A stretch of 64,000 nucleotides of DNA, from positions 1,824,001 to 1,888,000 of the forward strand of contig NZ_CP053348.1 in assembly GCF_013394595.1 (NCBI RefSeq), written 5' to 3'. Shown one piece after another: positions 1-7,697 of the stretch. Both the position numbers and the translations under genes were made by a program. The first letter of the stretch is position 1; the number at the start of each line of letters is the position of its first letter. Below the pieces are notes generated by a model, which saw only the letters and a program-made list of their open reading frames with translations, was not told the DNA's origin and made no database searches. The stretch is from Winogradskyella forsetii. Lineage in GTDB: Bacteria; Bacteroidota; Bacteroidia; Flavobacteriales; Flavobacteriaceae.

Positions 1-266
1 TCTCGATGGTATAAACCACAAGTGCCCAGTTTTATTTGGTCTGCTTTTCTAATGATAACATTGTTACCATAACCATAAGTTTCCAGTTGAGGCAGTGCTT
101 TTTCTTTGACGTAGTTTGCGGCTTCCTCAACCGTTCTTACATGTCTATCGCCAATGTTTTTAAGCCACTTTGGTGTGTTCATAAGCTCTAGGATGAATGT
201 GGCATCTTTAGGAGTGACTGGTCTGATGGTTAGTCTTTTGGTCTGTAGTGGTTTGTGTTTTGGCAT
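1..266 (-). CDS. GNAT family N-acetyltransferase, 3'-truncated by window edge
   Basis: The first 88 codons of a gene running off the left edge; the start is the ATG whose first base is 266. The product begins MPKHKPLQTKRLTIRPVTPK, the usual opening of RimJ/RimL-type acetyltransferases (LxTxRLxIRPxTxxD), followed by helix residues like ELMNTPKWLKNIGDR and a strand ending KLGTCGLY, where the acetyl-CoA binding core would begin. The acetyl-CoA loop itself is outside the window. Substrate cannot be inferred; members acetylate protein N-termini, amino acids or antibiotics. It reads in the same direction as the threonine operon but is separated from thrC by about 100 nt in which I see nothing. Confidence 0.8.
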   Translation of the reverse strand, partial: MPKHKPLQTKRLTIRPVTPKDATFILELMNTPKWLKNIGDRHVRTVEEAANYVKEKALPQLETYGYGNNVIIRKADQIKLGTCGLYHR

Positions 267-369
267 TTTTAGAATGAATTACTATTTATAGATTTATAGC
301 TTTCATAAATTATATTTCTGTTTTTCCTTTAAAATGCTGTTTCGAGCTTTTAATAATTCTAAGAAATAA

Positions 370-1659
370 TCACTTCAACAAAAACCCCTTCAACTCCTCA
401 TAAGTAGCAATTTTAGTCGCCACTTTTTCCTTATCCATAACCGCTTCAATTTGAGGAGGTAAATCTATATTTTCTCTAATAACGTCTTCTACCACATCCA
501 AAAATTTTGTTGGGTGCGCCGTTTCTAAAAACACCACATGAGCATCGTTGTTCTTTAAATAATCTTTGGCACCTAAATAACCCACAGCTCCATGTGGATC
601 TGCCACATAAGAGAAATCGTTATAGAGTTCCAATAATGCTTCCCGAGTTTCATCGTCTGTATAACTAAACGAGGATAAATTCGATTTTAAAGTCTCAAAA
701 TCATTATTGTGCAATTCCTGGATTCTTATAAAATTACTTGGGTTTCCAACATCCATGGCGTTGCTGATGGTTTGCACGGAAGGCTTCGGTGTATAAGTTT
801 GGGAAAGCATATAATTCACTACAGTGGCATTCGCATTGTTGGAAGCAATAAAATGCTTGACTGGTAATCCTAATTTTTGAGCGACCATACCAGCACAAAT
901 ATTCCCAAAGTTACCACTTGGCACCGAAAACGCAATGTCTTTATGCTTTGATTTTAGTTGCTTGTAGGTGAACATAAAATAAAACAGCTGTGGCAACCAA
1001 CGTGCAATATTTATGGAATTGGCTGAGGTTAATTGCATTTTGCTCGTCAATTCTTTATCCATAAAAGCTTGTTTTACCATGTCTTGGCAATCGTCAAAAA
1101 CACCATCAACTTCTAAGGCTGTGATGTTTTGACCTAAGGTGGTCAATTGTTTTTCTTGAATATCACTTACTTTTCCACTAGGATAGAGGATAACCACATT
1201 TACACCTTTGACGCCTAAAAACCCATTAGCGACTGCACCTCCTGTATCGCCTGAAGTGGCCACTAAAACGGTTACATCATTGGTGTTTGTTTTGTTGAAA
1301 TAGCCTAAACAACGTGCCATAAAACGTGCCCCAACATCTTTGAATGCCATGGTTGGACCGTGAAATAATTCAAGCGTAGAAATGTTTTCATTGATTTCTA
1401 CCACAGGAAAATCGAAACTTAAGGTTTCTTCAACAATGGTTTTTAAAACGTCCTCTGGAATTTCAGGAACAATGAATTGTCTGATCGCTTCCAATGCAAT
1501 TTCTGCATTCGATTTATCTTCGATATTTTCAAAAAAAGAAACGTCTAAGGGTGTTATTGATTCAGGGAAATATAAGCCTTTGTCTGGCGCCAATCCTCTG
1601 ACAACGGCTTCTTCGAAGGTTGTGTTTGGGGCTTTTTTATTGAGTGAGTAGTAGTTCAT
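370..1659 (-). CDS. thrC: Threonine synthase
   Basis: Converts O-phosphohomoserine to threonine with PLP, the last step of the pathway whose first enzymes are encoded just upstream. The 429-residue product starts MNYYSLNKKAPNTTFEEAV, matches the usual length, and carries the PLP lysine in FHGPTMAFKDVGARF, the phosphate-binding ATSGDTGGAVANG and SGNFGNICAG. The frame stays open 17 codons further upstream, but that extension is encoded by the GACGGAT heptamer array, has only a TTG to start from and is not homologous-looking, so I chose the internal ATG at 1659. It is the last gene of thrA-thrB-(S23)-thrC, all on the minus strand. Its upstream region has been replaced by repeat sequence, so translation initiation context may be changed. 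Confidence 0.95.
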   Translation of the reverse strand: MNYYSLNKKAPNTTFEEAVVRGLAPDKGLYFPESITPLDVSFFENIEDKSNAEIALEAIRQFIVPEIPEDVLKTIVEETLSFDFPVVEINENISTLELFHGPTMAFKDVGARFMARCLGYFNKTNTNDVTVLVATSGDTGGAVANGFLGVKGVNVVILYPSGKVSDIQEKQLTTLGQNITALEVDGVFDDCQDMVKQAFMDKELTSKMQLTSANSINIARWLPQLFYFMFTYKQLKSKHKDIAFSVPSGNFGNICAGMVAQKLGLPVKHFIASNNANATVVNYMLSQTYTPKPSVQTISNAMDVGNPSNFIRIQELHNNDFETLKSNLSSFSYTDDETREALLELYNDFSYVADPHGAVGYLGAKDYLKNNDAHVVFLETAHPTKFLDVVEDVIRENIDLPPQIEAVMDKEKVATKIATYEELKGFLLK

Positions 1660-1669
1660 AATGAATTTT

Positions 1670-1701
1670 GACGGATGACGGATGACGGATGACAAGTGAC
1701 C
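1670..1701 (+). repeat. Heptamer tandem array GACGGAT (left arm)
   Basis: Three perfect copies of GACGGAT (1670-1690), a diverged GACAAGT and a final GACC. It lies 10 nt before the thrC start codon, between thrC and the S23-family gene. Read on the plus strand it points toward that gene, opposite to the related array at 2099-2147. Confidence 0.9.
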
Positions 1702-1715
1702 GAAATCCAATGATT

Positions 1716-2072
1716 TTAATTGATATTTCTTTTGAATGCTGCCATTTTGTTCATCAGATGAAACGCAGAATTGTATAATTCAATAAACGAGTCTTCTGGA
1801 ATATAACTTCGCCTGTTTGCTTTAAATAAGCAGGTTACCACTTCTGCTAATGAGCGAATTGAATATCCAATAAATTTACGCTGTTCAGGATTGGATTGAC
1901 CAATTGACCCTTCTGAAATATTAAGAGCAACAGAATCCACAGCTCTCATAATTTGTGATGTTAAATTAAATTTTTCTTTATCCGGAAATTGTTGGGAAAT
2001 ATCATTTATAACTTCGCCATAATCCATAGCATCCTGCCAAATAATCAACTTTTCAAATTTAAATTTATTCAT
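1716..2072 (-). CDS. Four helix bundle protein, 23S rRNA intervening-sequence (S23/IVP) family
   Basis: 118 residues, full length for the family (PF05635/TIGR02436). Recognisable are the N-terminal FEKLIIWQDAMDY, the QFPDKEKFNLTSQIMRA turn, the conserved SVALNISEGS and the helix IGYSIRSLAEVVTCLFKA. Family members are encoded within intervening sequences of split 23S rRNA genes, as stand-alone genes in Bacteroidota, and as the Avd accessory protein of diversity-generating retroelements, which forms a basic pentamer that binds nucleic acid. No rRNA, reverse transcriptase or variable repeat is nearby. It is inserted between thrB and thrC in the same orientation and is flanked by related heptamer arrays. 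Its own function here is unknown. Confidence 0.9.
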   Translation of the reverse strand: MNKFKFEKLIIWQDAMDYGEVINDISQQFPDKEKFNLTSQIMRAVDSVALNISEGSIGQSNPEQRKFIGYSIRSLAEVVTCLFKANRRSYIPEDSFIELYNSAFHLMNKMAAFKRNIN

Positions 2073-2098
2073 AATTTCTATTTTTTACATGCTTTCAT

Positions 2099-2147
2099 TT
2101 CCGTCTTCCGTCCTCTGTCCTCCGTCTTCCTTCATCAGTCTTCCGTC
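2099..2147 (-). repeat. Heptamer tandem array GACGGAA (right arm)
   Basis: Seven consecutive heptamers. Read on the plus strand they are TTCCGTC, TTCCGTC, CTCTGTC, CTCCGTC, TTCCTTC, ATCAGTC, TTCCGTC; on the minus strand the consensus is GACGGAA. The unit differs by one base from the GACGGAT unit at 1670-1701 and points the other way. The array overlaps the 3' end of thrB by four codons and its stop. Confidence 0.9.
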
Positions 2148-3064
2148 ATTTTTTTAATCCCTTCAGTATTAATCTTAGAAACATAAGTCTCGAACGCTAT
2201 ATCTGTTTTTGAATACACATCCCTAATTACTTCTTCAACAGCTTTAGCAGTTTTCTTTCCCTTACTCAACATAAAAATCGAAGGTCCAGAACCAGAAATA
2301 GCACAACCCAAAGCTCCAGCTTTTATAGCTGCATTTTTAACGTCATCAAAATGTGGTATCAATTGTTTTCTATGCGGTTCAATAACGACATCGACAAGCG
2401 CGTCTTTCATCAAATCATAATCAGATGTATGCAGCGCATGCACTAAACTTCCAACATTTGCCCATTGTGTAATCGCATGTTGTAAAGGGATTTCTTTTGG
2501 TAAAATTGCTCTCGATTCTGACGTTTTAATTTCAATTTGCGGATGAATTAAAGTGGCATATAGATCCGAAGGCGTTGGCAACTCTAAAACTTGTAGAGGA
2601 TTCGCACTTTTAACCAAGGTAAACCCACCAAAAATAGCTGGTGCCAAATTATCCGCGTGTTCACATTTACTCGCTAAGGCTTCGCCTTTCATGGCAAAAT
2701 AGGTCAGTTTGGTTTTGTCTAAAGGCCTTCCTAATAATTCATTCATTCCAAAAACACTTCCTGCTGCACTTGCCGAACTACTGCCAATACCGCTTCCAGG
2801 TTTTATGTTTTTATAGATTTCAATTTCAAATCCACAATCGGGTTGTAAGTCATTATACATCGCTAATGCAGAAACTCCAGCGACATTTTTTTCAGCTTCA
2901 AAAGGTAGATCGTAGCCTTCAATCTTTGTGATTTTGATACCTTTTTCTTTGGTTTTTCTAATGACCATTTCATCTCCAATAGTATCCAAGCAAAACCCGA
3001 GCACGTCGAATCCACAAGCCACATTGGCTACGGTTGCCGGTGAAAAAATTTTTATTTCGTTCAT
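2135..3064 (-). CDS. thrB: Homoserine kinase
   Basis: ATP-dependent phosphorylation of homoserine, the penultimate step of threonine synthesis; cytoplasmic GHMP-family kinase. 309 residues starting MNEIKIFSPATVANVACGFD, with the GHMP phosphate loop KPGSGIGSSSASAAG (near residue 90) and the C-terminal GALGCAISGSGPSIF glycine-rich motif. It follows thrA by 77 nt. Unusually, its last residues MTED and the stop codon are encoded inside the heptamer array that borders the S23-family gene, so the native C-terminus has probably been replaced by a few residues. Catalytic regions are intact, so function is expected to persist. Confidence 0.95.
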   Translation of the reverse strand: MNEIKIFSPATVANVACGFDVLGFCLDTIGDEMVIRKTKEKGIKITKIEGYDLPFEAEKNVAGVSALAMYNDLQPDCGFEIEIYKNIKPGSGIGSSSASAAGSVFGMNELLGRPLDKTKLTYFAMKGEALASKCEHADNLAPAIFGGFTLVKSANPLQVLELPTPSDLYATLIHPQIEIKTSESRAILPKEIPLQHAITQWANVGSLVHALHTSDYDLMKDALVDVVIEPHRKQLIPHFDDVKNAAIKAGALGCAISGSGPSIFMLSKGKKTAKAVEEVIRDVYSKTDIAFETYVSKINTEGIKKMTED

Positions 3065-3072
3065 ATGTATTT

Positions 3073-3085
3073 CCCGCGAAAGCGG
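3073..3085 (-). repeat. Short REP-like hairpin (CCGC-TTTC-GCGG) before thrB
   Basis: In the thrA-thrB gap the plus strand reads CCCGCGAAAGCGG, so the transcript would carry CCGC, a four-base TTTC loop, then GCGG and GAA. It resembles the TTCCCACTTTCGTGGGAA hairpin upstream of ychF at 41418-41435, suggesting a dispersed palindrome family. Confidence 0.45.
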
Positions 3086-3141
3086 TTAATCTTATGTTAC
3101 TGAGTTATTCAAAGAGTATAAATATTACAATAACTTTTATA

Positions 3142-5613
3142 TTAATTATTAGCAATGCGTATAATATCAGCAAACAAACCAGAGGCCGTAACATCAGCAC
3201 CAGCTCCAGCACCTTTAATAATCATCGGTTGTTCGGGATAACGCTGTGTGTAAAACATGACGATATTGTCTTTCCCTTTGAGATTATAAAACGGATGACC
3301 TTCTGGAATTTCTTGAAGTCCCACTTTAGCTTTTCCATTATCAAGCTCTGCAACAAATTTTAATTGACAATTCTTTTCTTCAGCTGATTTGAATAATCCT
3401 TGATAATATGCTTCATCATTTTTTAAGGTGTCAAAAAAGGCATCAACCGTATCAGCATTCATGGCAGCTTCCGTTAAAAAGTTATCGCTTTCTAAATCTG
3501 ATAACTCAATGGAATGCCCACTTTCCCTTGCTAAAATTAGAACTTTTCTGGCGACATCTATGCCGCTCAAATCGATTCGTGGGTCTGGTTCTGTATAACC
3601 TTCTTCCTGTGCTTGTTTTACGACATCGTGAAAGGTTGTTTCAGCATTAAAATTATTAAAGATGAAATTAAGACTTCCAGATAAAACCGCTTGAATCGTA
3701 TTTACTTTATCTCCAGAAGTAATTAAATGGCTTAAAGTGTCAATGACCGGTAATCCTGCACCAACATTGGTTTCGAACAAAAATGAGGCATTGTATTGAC
3801 GCGATAAAGCTTTGAGTTCATTGTAGTATCCCATATTTCCTGAACAGGCAATTTTATTACAAGCTACGACAGAAATACTCTTCTTTAAATAATCACCATA
3901 AATATTTGAAACGGCTTCGTTTGCTGTGATATCCACAAAAACGGAATTTCTTAAATTCAGCTGTTTTGCATGTTCAAAGAAACCTTCTAAGCTCGCTTTT
4001 TCTCCAGCTTCTAGTTGTTGTTTCCAGTCTTTTAAATTAATGCCTTCGTCGTCAACGATCATGTGTCGCGAGTTGGATAAACCAGCAACTCTCAGACTAA
4101 TTTTAAAATTTTCTTTGACGTAAGCCTTTTGTTGTTTGATTTGCTCAATCAAACGTTCGCCCACATTTCCAACACCAGTAATAAACAAGTTGATTTGTTT
4201 GGTCTTGATTTCAAAAAACTGCTCGTGTAGACTGTTCAAAGCTTTTTTTACATCATTTTTATGGATGACGGCAGAAATATTACGTTCTGAAGCGCCTTGA
4301 GCAATCGCTCTAATATTAACATTGTTTTTACCCAATGTGCTAAACATTTTACCACTTATACCTTGATGGCTTTTCATCTTATCACCAATAACCGCGATGA
4401 TGGATAAATCTGTTTCTACGACTAGTGGGTCAATTTTTTGAAGTGCAATTTCATATTCAAAAACGATATCTATAACTTCCTTAGCTCGTGCCGCATCCTT
4501 ATCTGAAATTCCGAAACAGATGGAATGTTCTGAGGATGATTGTGTAATTAAAATAATATTGATTTTCTCTTGGGCGAGCGTTTCAAACAAACGTTTACTA
4601 AAACCAGGTACGCCAACCATACCATTGCCTTGCAAGGTTAACAACGCAATATTATCTATATTACTCAATCCTTTAACTGGCGAGCCATTTGAGGTCACTT
4701 CTTGACTAATTGTAGTACCAACGGCTTCAGGCTCCATGGTGTTTTTGATTACAATAGGAATCTTCTTTTTAAGCACAGGCATTACTGTTGGTGGATATAA
4801 AACTTTCGCACCAAAATGCGATAACTCTACAGCTTCTTGATACGATAACTGGACAATTGGCGCTGCCTGCTTTACTAATTTAGGATTGGTCGTAAACATA
4901 CCGCTCACGTCTGTCCAGATTTGTAATTCCTCTGCATCTAAAGCCGCAGCAACGATGGCTGCTGTATAATCTGAACCTCCACGGCCCAAAGTGGTGATTT
5001 CTCCACTTGCGGATTTTGATACAAAACCTGGTAATAACACTAAAGCGTGTGTATCAGACTCAAAAAATGACTGAATATTAGCGTTGGTCAAGTCAAAATT
5101 TACGGCCGCATTGTTATAATTTAAATCCGTGACAATTAAATCTTGAGCATTTTTTAAGGACGCCTCTAATTTTCTTGATTTAAGTGTGTGGTAAATAATT
5201 GTAGAAGACAAAGCTTCACCAAAACTCAAAAGCTTGTCTTTTGTTTTTGGAGATAATTCATTAATTAGATAGATACCATCTAATAGACTTCTAAGGTCAT
5301 TTAATTTTTCTGAAACCAAATCATGTAATTTTTCATGATAATTTTGAAGACTTTGGTCGTTTTCAGAATTTTCAAAAAGACCTTCAACAACGGTATTGTG
5401 TCTGGACCAAATAGCGTTATAGACCTGTTTGTATTCCAAATCTTTATTACAGGCCAAATTCGCGGCTTCTAATAATTTATCTGTAATTCCGCCAACAGCA
5501 GAAACGACAACAGCGATTTTAGAATGTTTAGATTGTTGGTCTAAAATGGAGATCACTTTATTTATATTTTCGGCTGAACCTACTGATGTTCCACCAAATT
5601 TGAGAACTTTCAT
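3142..5613 (-). CDS. thrA: Bifunctional aspartokinase / homoserine dehydrogenase
   Basis: 823 residues, the usual length of the fused enzyme that catalyses the first and third steps from aspartate to threonine, isoleucine and methionine. Residues 1-290 are the kinase (MKVLKFGGTSVGSAENI, LGRGGSDYTAAIVA), about 300-460 are paired ACT domains expected to sense threonine, and about 465-823 are the NAD(P)-dependent homoserine dehydrogenase (ITGVGNVGERL nucleotide site, SVVACNKIACSG, PDPRIDLSGIDVARKVLILA). It is the first structural gene of the operon. A short Thr/Ile-rich leader ORF ends about 60 nt before its start, indicating transcription attenuation in addition to allosteric control. Whether it is regulated by threonine alone cannot be read from the sequence. 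Confidence 0.95.
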   Translation of the reverse strand: MKVLKFGGTSVGSAENINKVISILDQQSKHSKIAVVVSAVGGITDKLLEAANLACNKDLEYKQVYNAIWSRHNTVVEGLFENSENDQSLQNYHEKLHDLVSEKLNDLRSLLDGIYLINELSPKTKDKLLSFGEALSSTIIYHTLKSRKLEASLKNAQDLIVTDLNYNNAAVNFDLTNANIQSFFESDTHALVLLPGFVSKSASGEITTLGRGGSDYTAAIVAAALDAEELQIWTDVSGMFTTNPKLVKQAAPIVQLSYQEAVELSHFGAKVLYPPTVMPVLKKKIPIVIKNTMEPEAVGTTISQEVTSNGSPVKGLSNIDNIALLTLQGNGMVGVPGFSKRLFETLAQEKINIILITQSSSEHSICFGISDKDAARAKEVIDIVFEYEIALQKIDPLVVETDLSIIAVIGDKMKSHQGISGKMFSTLGKNNVNIRAIAQGASERNISAVIHKNDVKKALNSLHEQFFEIKTKQINLFITGVGNVGERLIEQIKQQKAYVKENFKISLRVAGLSNSRHMIVDDEGINLKDWKQQLEAGEKASLEGFFEHAKQLNLRNSVFVDITANEAVSNIYGDYLKKSISVVACNKIACSGNMGYYNELKALSRQYNASFLFETNVGAGLPVIDTLSHLITSGDKVNTIQAVLSGSLNFIFNNFNAETTFHDVVKQAQEEGYTEPDPRIDLSGIDVARKVLILARESGHSIELSDLESDNFLTEAAMNADTVDAFFDTLKNDEAYYQGLFKSAEEKNCQLKFVAELDNGKAKVGLQEIPEGHPFYNLKGKDNIVMFYTQRYPEQPMIIKGAGAGADVTASGLFADIIRIANN

Positions 5614-5635
5614 ATATTAATTAATTTTAGAGGAA

Positions 5636-5654
5636 TAAAAATGTCTAAATAGAC
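5636..5654 (-). terminator. Candidate attenuator terminator in the thr leader
   Basis: On the minus strand the sequence reads GTCTATTTAGAC followed by ATTTTTATT, a 5-bp palindromic stem and a five-T tract between the leader peptide and thrA. The stem is short, so it is only a candidate for the regulated terminator. Confidence 0.35.
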
Positions 5655-5673
5655 TGAAGGGACGGAGAACATA

Positions 5674-5730
5674 TTATAGATTACCCACAAGGGTAATAAT
5701 AGTTGAAATGAAAAACATAGAAATCGTCAT
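5674..5730 (-). CDS. thrL: Threonine operon leader peptide
   Basis: An 18-codon ORF, MTISMFFISTIITLVGNL, lies about 60 nt upstream of thrA and about 60 nt downstream of a TACTTTTG promoter box. It contains three Thr and five Ile codons, including the run S-T-I-I-T. A perfect 7-bp hairpin (ATTACCC, TTGT, GGGTAAT, 5680-5697) overlaps those control codons and the codons after them. Thr and Ile are the end products of the pathway, and E. coli thrL has the same kind of codon enrichment. The arrangement is therefore that of a ribosome-stalling attenuator. I infer this from position and codon content; the alternative antiterminator fold is not worked out. Confidence 0.7.
   Translation of the reverse strand: MTISMFFISTIITLVGNL
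5680..5697 (-). promoter_or_regulatory. Leader hairpin overlapping thr control codons
   Basis: Perfect inverted repeat ATTACCC-TTGT-GGGTAAT on the minus strand. It spans the last Ile-Thr codons of the leader peptide through Gly-Asn, where a ribosome stalled at Thr/Ile codons would disrupt it. Confidence 0.6.
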
Positions 5731-5788
5731 ATGGTTAGTGTTACCTATTTGATGTGATGATATTTTGATTTTTTTCTTCATTACATAC

Positions 5789-5796
5789 CAAAAGTA
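5789..5796 (-). promoter_or_regulatory. Bacteroidota -7 box TACTTTTG for the thr operon
   Basis: Matches TAnnTTTG on the minus strand and would place the transcript start near 5782, about 50 nt ahead of the leader peptide. No well-spaced -33 TTG is evident (the nearest lies 12 nt upstream). Confidence 0.5.
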
Positions 5797-6006
5797 TTAT
5801 TTTTATAACAATGAAAAAAACTAATCTCACCTTTTTAGGGAATTAGTAATAAAGCGCTAAACTTTATAAAAAAAATGAAAGATAACTAACAAATTGCATA
5901 AGGTATTAAATTATTCACAGGAACATTAGTTTTGAATAGTCCTTATTAAATTGGAATGATTTAAAAGTGTATCAAATTTGCTAGTGATTAAAACTATTAA
6001 GACAAA

Positions 6007-7608
6007 ATGAAATTATTTTCGAAAGAACAGATTTACGAAGGCGATAAACTTACAACAGAACGTCAAAATATATCCTCAACAGAATTGATGGAGCGTGCCG
6101 GTACCCAAATTTTTAATTGGATGCACGCACGTATGCAAGGTGCTCAAGTCCCAATTCATGTATTTTGTGGTATTGGCAATAATGGCGGAGACGGTTTGGT
6201 TTTAGCAAGACATTTAATTACACATGGCTATAATGTGGCAACCTATATCGTTAATTGTAGTGACAAACGTTCCAAGGATTTTTTAATTAATTACGACCAA
6301 ATTAAAAATGTAAGCAAGAAATGGCCCACAATGTTGAGCTGTAAAGGTGATTTTGAAGAGATTGTTATTGGCGTGGATGATATTATTGTTGATGCTATTT
6401 TTGGCATTGGTTTAAACCGTCCGCCAAATGATTGGGTGCAAGCCTTATTTCAGAAATTTAGAGCGTCAAAAGCATTTACATTGTCTATAGATATTCCATC
6501 CGGATTATATACAGATAAAAAAGTAGAAGATGAAAATCATGTCGTTCATGCCAATTATACCTTAAGTTTTCAAACGCCTAAATTGGTATTCTTTTTACCT
6601 GAAACCGCAAAGTATACCACACAATGGGAAGCGCTGGATATCGGAATTGATCGCGAATACTTAATACAAACCGAAACCGAAGTAGAACTGATTGCTAAGA
6701 ATGAAGTCTTACCACTTTATAAACCTAGACAAAAATTTTCACATAAAGGTCATTTTGGTCATGTACTGATCGTTGGTGGAAGTTATGGGAAAATAGGTGC
6801 GGCTAACTTAGCGAGTAGAGCAGCGTTGAGTTCTGGCGCAGGATTGGTCACGGCCTATGTTCCGAAATGTGGCTATCAAAGTTTGCAAATCGCCATTCCT
6901 GAAGTCATGGTTATTACAGATAGCGATGAAACCCATATTGCCAATATTGATTTTGATATAGAACCCACAGTTGTTGGCATAGGAGTAGGTTTAGGGACCT
7001 CTGCAAGAACCGCAAAAACATTTGAAGCCTTTCTAAAGACGAATAAAACACCATTGGTCATTGATGCTGATGGTTTAAATTTATTGTCAAAAAAGAAAGC
7101 CTTGTTAAAATTTTTACCAGATTTTACCATTTTAACACCACATCCTAAAGAGCTGGAACGTTTAATAGGGAAGTGGTCCGACGATTTTGAGAAGTTGGAA
7201 AAAACAAAAGCCTTTTCAAGAAAATATAATCTGGTTGTTGTGATAAAAGGCGCCAATACGATTACCGTTTACCAAGATAAACTATACATTAACACCACAG
7301 GAAATCCTGGCATGGCAACAGGAGGAAGTGGCGATGTTTTAACAGGAATTATTTCTGGATTGGTGGCGCAAGGTTATGAAGCTTTAACGGCTGCCATTTT
7401 TGGGATTTACCTTCATGGAAAATCTGCGGATATTGCCTTAGAAGATCATGGTTATCAAAGTTTAATCGCCAGTCATATTATTGAAACTTTAGGAGACGCC
7501 TATATTGATTTATTTAAAAAGCCAGAACAACCACAGGAAGAAGCGCAGCAACAAGAACCAAAACAACAAAAAAGTAATGGACGGAAGGCTGGTCGAAGAC
7601 AAAAATAA
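6007..7608 (+). CDS. nnr: Bifunctional NAD(P)H-hydrate epimerase / ADP-dependent NAD(P)HX dehydratase
   Basis: Repairs hydrated NADH and NADPH. 533 residues: an N-terminal YjeF_N epimerase domain (about 1-215, with HVFCGIGNNGGDGLVLARHL and SIDIPSGLYTD) fused to a C-terminal ribokinase-like ADP-dependent dehydratase (about 225-505, with KGHFGHVLIVGGSYGKIGA, LTPHPKELERL, and TGNPGMATGGSGDVLTGII). The last 30 residues are a Gln/Lys-rich tail (QPQEEAQQQEPKQQ) beyond the usual end, which looks disordered. It is divergent from thrA and ends in a strong shared terminator. A TAGTTTTG box at 5927-5934 may be its promoter. Confidence 0.93.
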   Translation: MKLFSKEQIYEGDKLTTERQNISSTELMERAGTQIFNWMHARMQGAQVPIHVFCGIGNNGGDGLVLARHLITHGYNVATYIVNCSDKRSKDFLINYDQIKNVSKKWPTMLSCKGDFEEIVIGVDDIIVDAIFGIGLNRPPNDWVQALFQKFRASKAFTLSIDIPSGLYTDKKVEDENHVVHANYTLSFQTPKLVFFLPETAKYTTQWEALDIGIDREYLIQTETEVELIAKNEVLPLYKPRQKFSHKGHFGHVLIVGGSYGKIGAANLASRAALSSGAGLVTAYVPKCGYQSLQIAIPEVMVITDSDETHIANIDFDIEPTVVGIGVGLGTSARTAKTFEAFLKTNKTPLVIDADGLNLLSKKKALLKFLPDFTILTPHPKELERLIGKWSDDFEKLEKTKAFSRKYNLVVVIKGANTITVYQDKLYINTTGNPGMATGGSGDVLTGIISGLVAQGYEALTAAIFGIYLHGKSADIALEDHGYQSLIASHIIETLGDAYIDLFKKPEQPQEEAQQQEPKQQKSNGRKAGRRQK

Positions 7609-7639
7609 AACCACTATAATTCAGAATTCATAAAACGAA

Positions 7640-7674
7640 AAAAGCCTGTTTAAATCAAGTTTAAACAGGCTTTT
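7640..7674. terminator. Strong bidirectional terminator
   Basis: Perfect 15-bp stem AAAAGCCTGTTTAAA with its complement TTTAAACAGGCTTTT around a 5-nt loop. It lies between the convergent nnr and TlpA-like genes; the A/T ends give a T tract on either strand, so it can serve both. Confidence 0.9.
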
Positions 7675-7697
7675 AAAAGTTATTAATTTATTGGAAA

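Larger units (their letters stand above)
1670..2147. mobile_element. Putative S23/IVP insertion unit bounded by inverted heptamer arrays
   Basis: About 480 bp consisting of a four-helix-bundle S23-family gene with a GACGGAT array on one side and a (TTCCGTC) array, the same heptamer on the other strand, on the other side. The arrays form a degenerate inward-facing inverted repeat. It interrupts the otherwise contiguous thrB-thrC pair, and the right array encodes the last codons of thrB. What is seen is gene plus arrays plus interrupted operon; that the unit moves as a piece is inference. No transposase or reverse transcriptase gene is present. Confidence 0.5.

Noticed and set aside
1660..1710. 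N-terminal extension of ThrC (17 residues)
   Set aside because: It is encoded by the GACGGAT array, starts with TTG and lacks similarity to threonine synthases; the ATG at 1659 is the family start.
1670..2147. CRISPR array
   Set aside because: The repeats are 7-bp units in tandem without spacers, and no cas genes are present.
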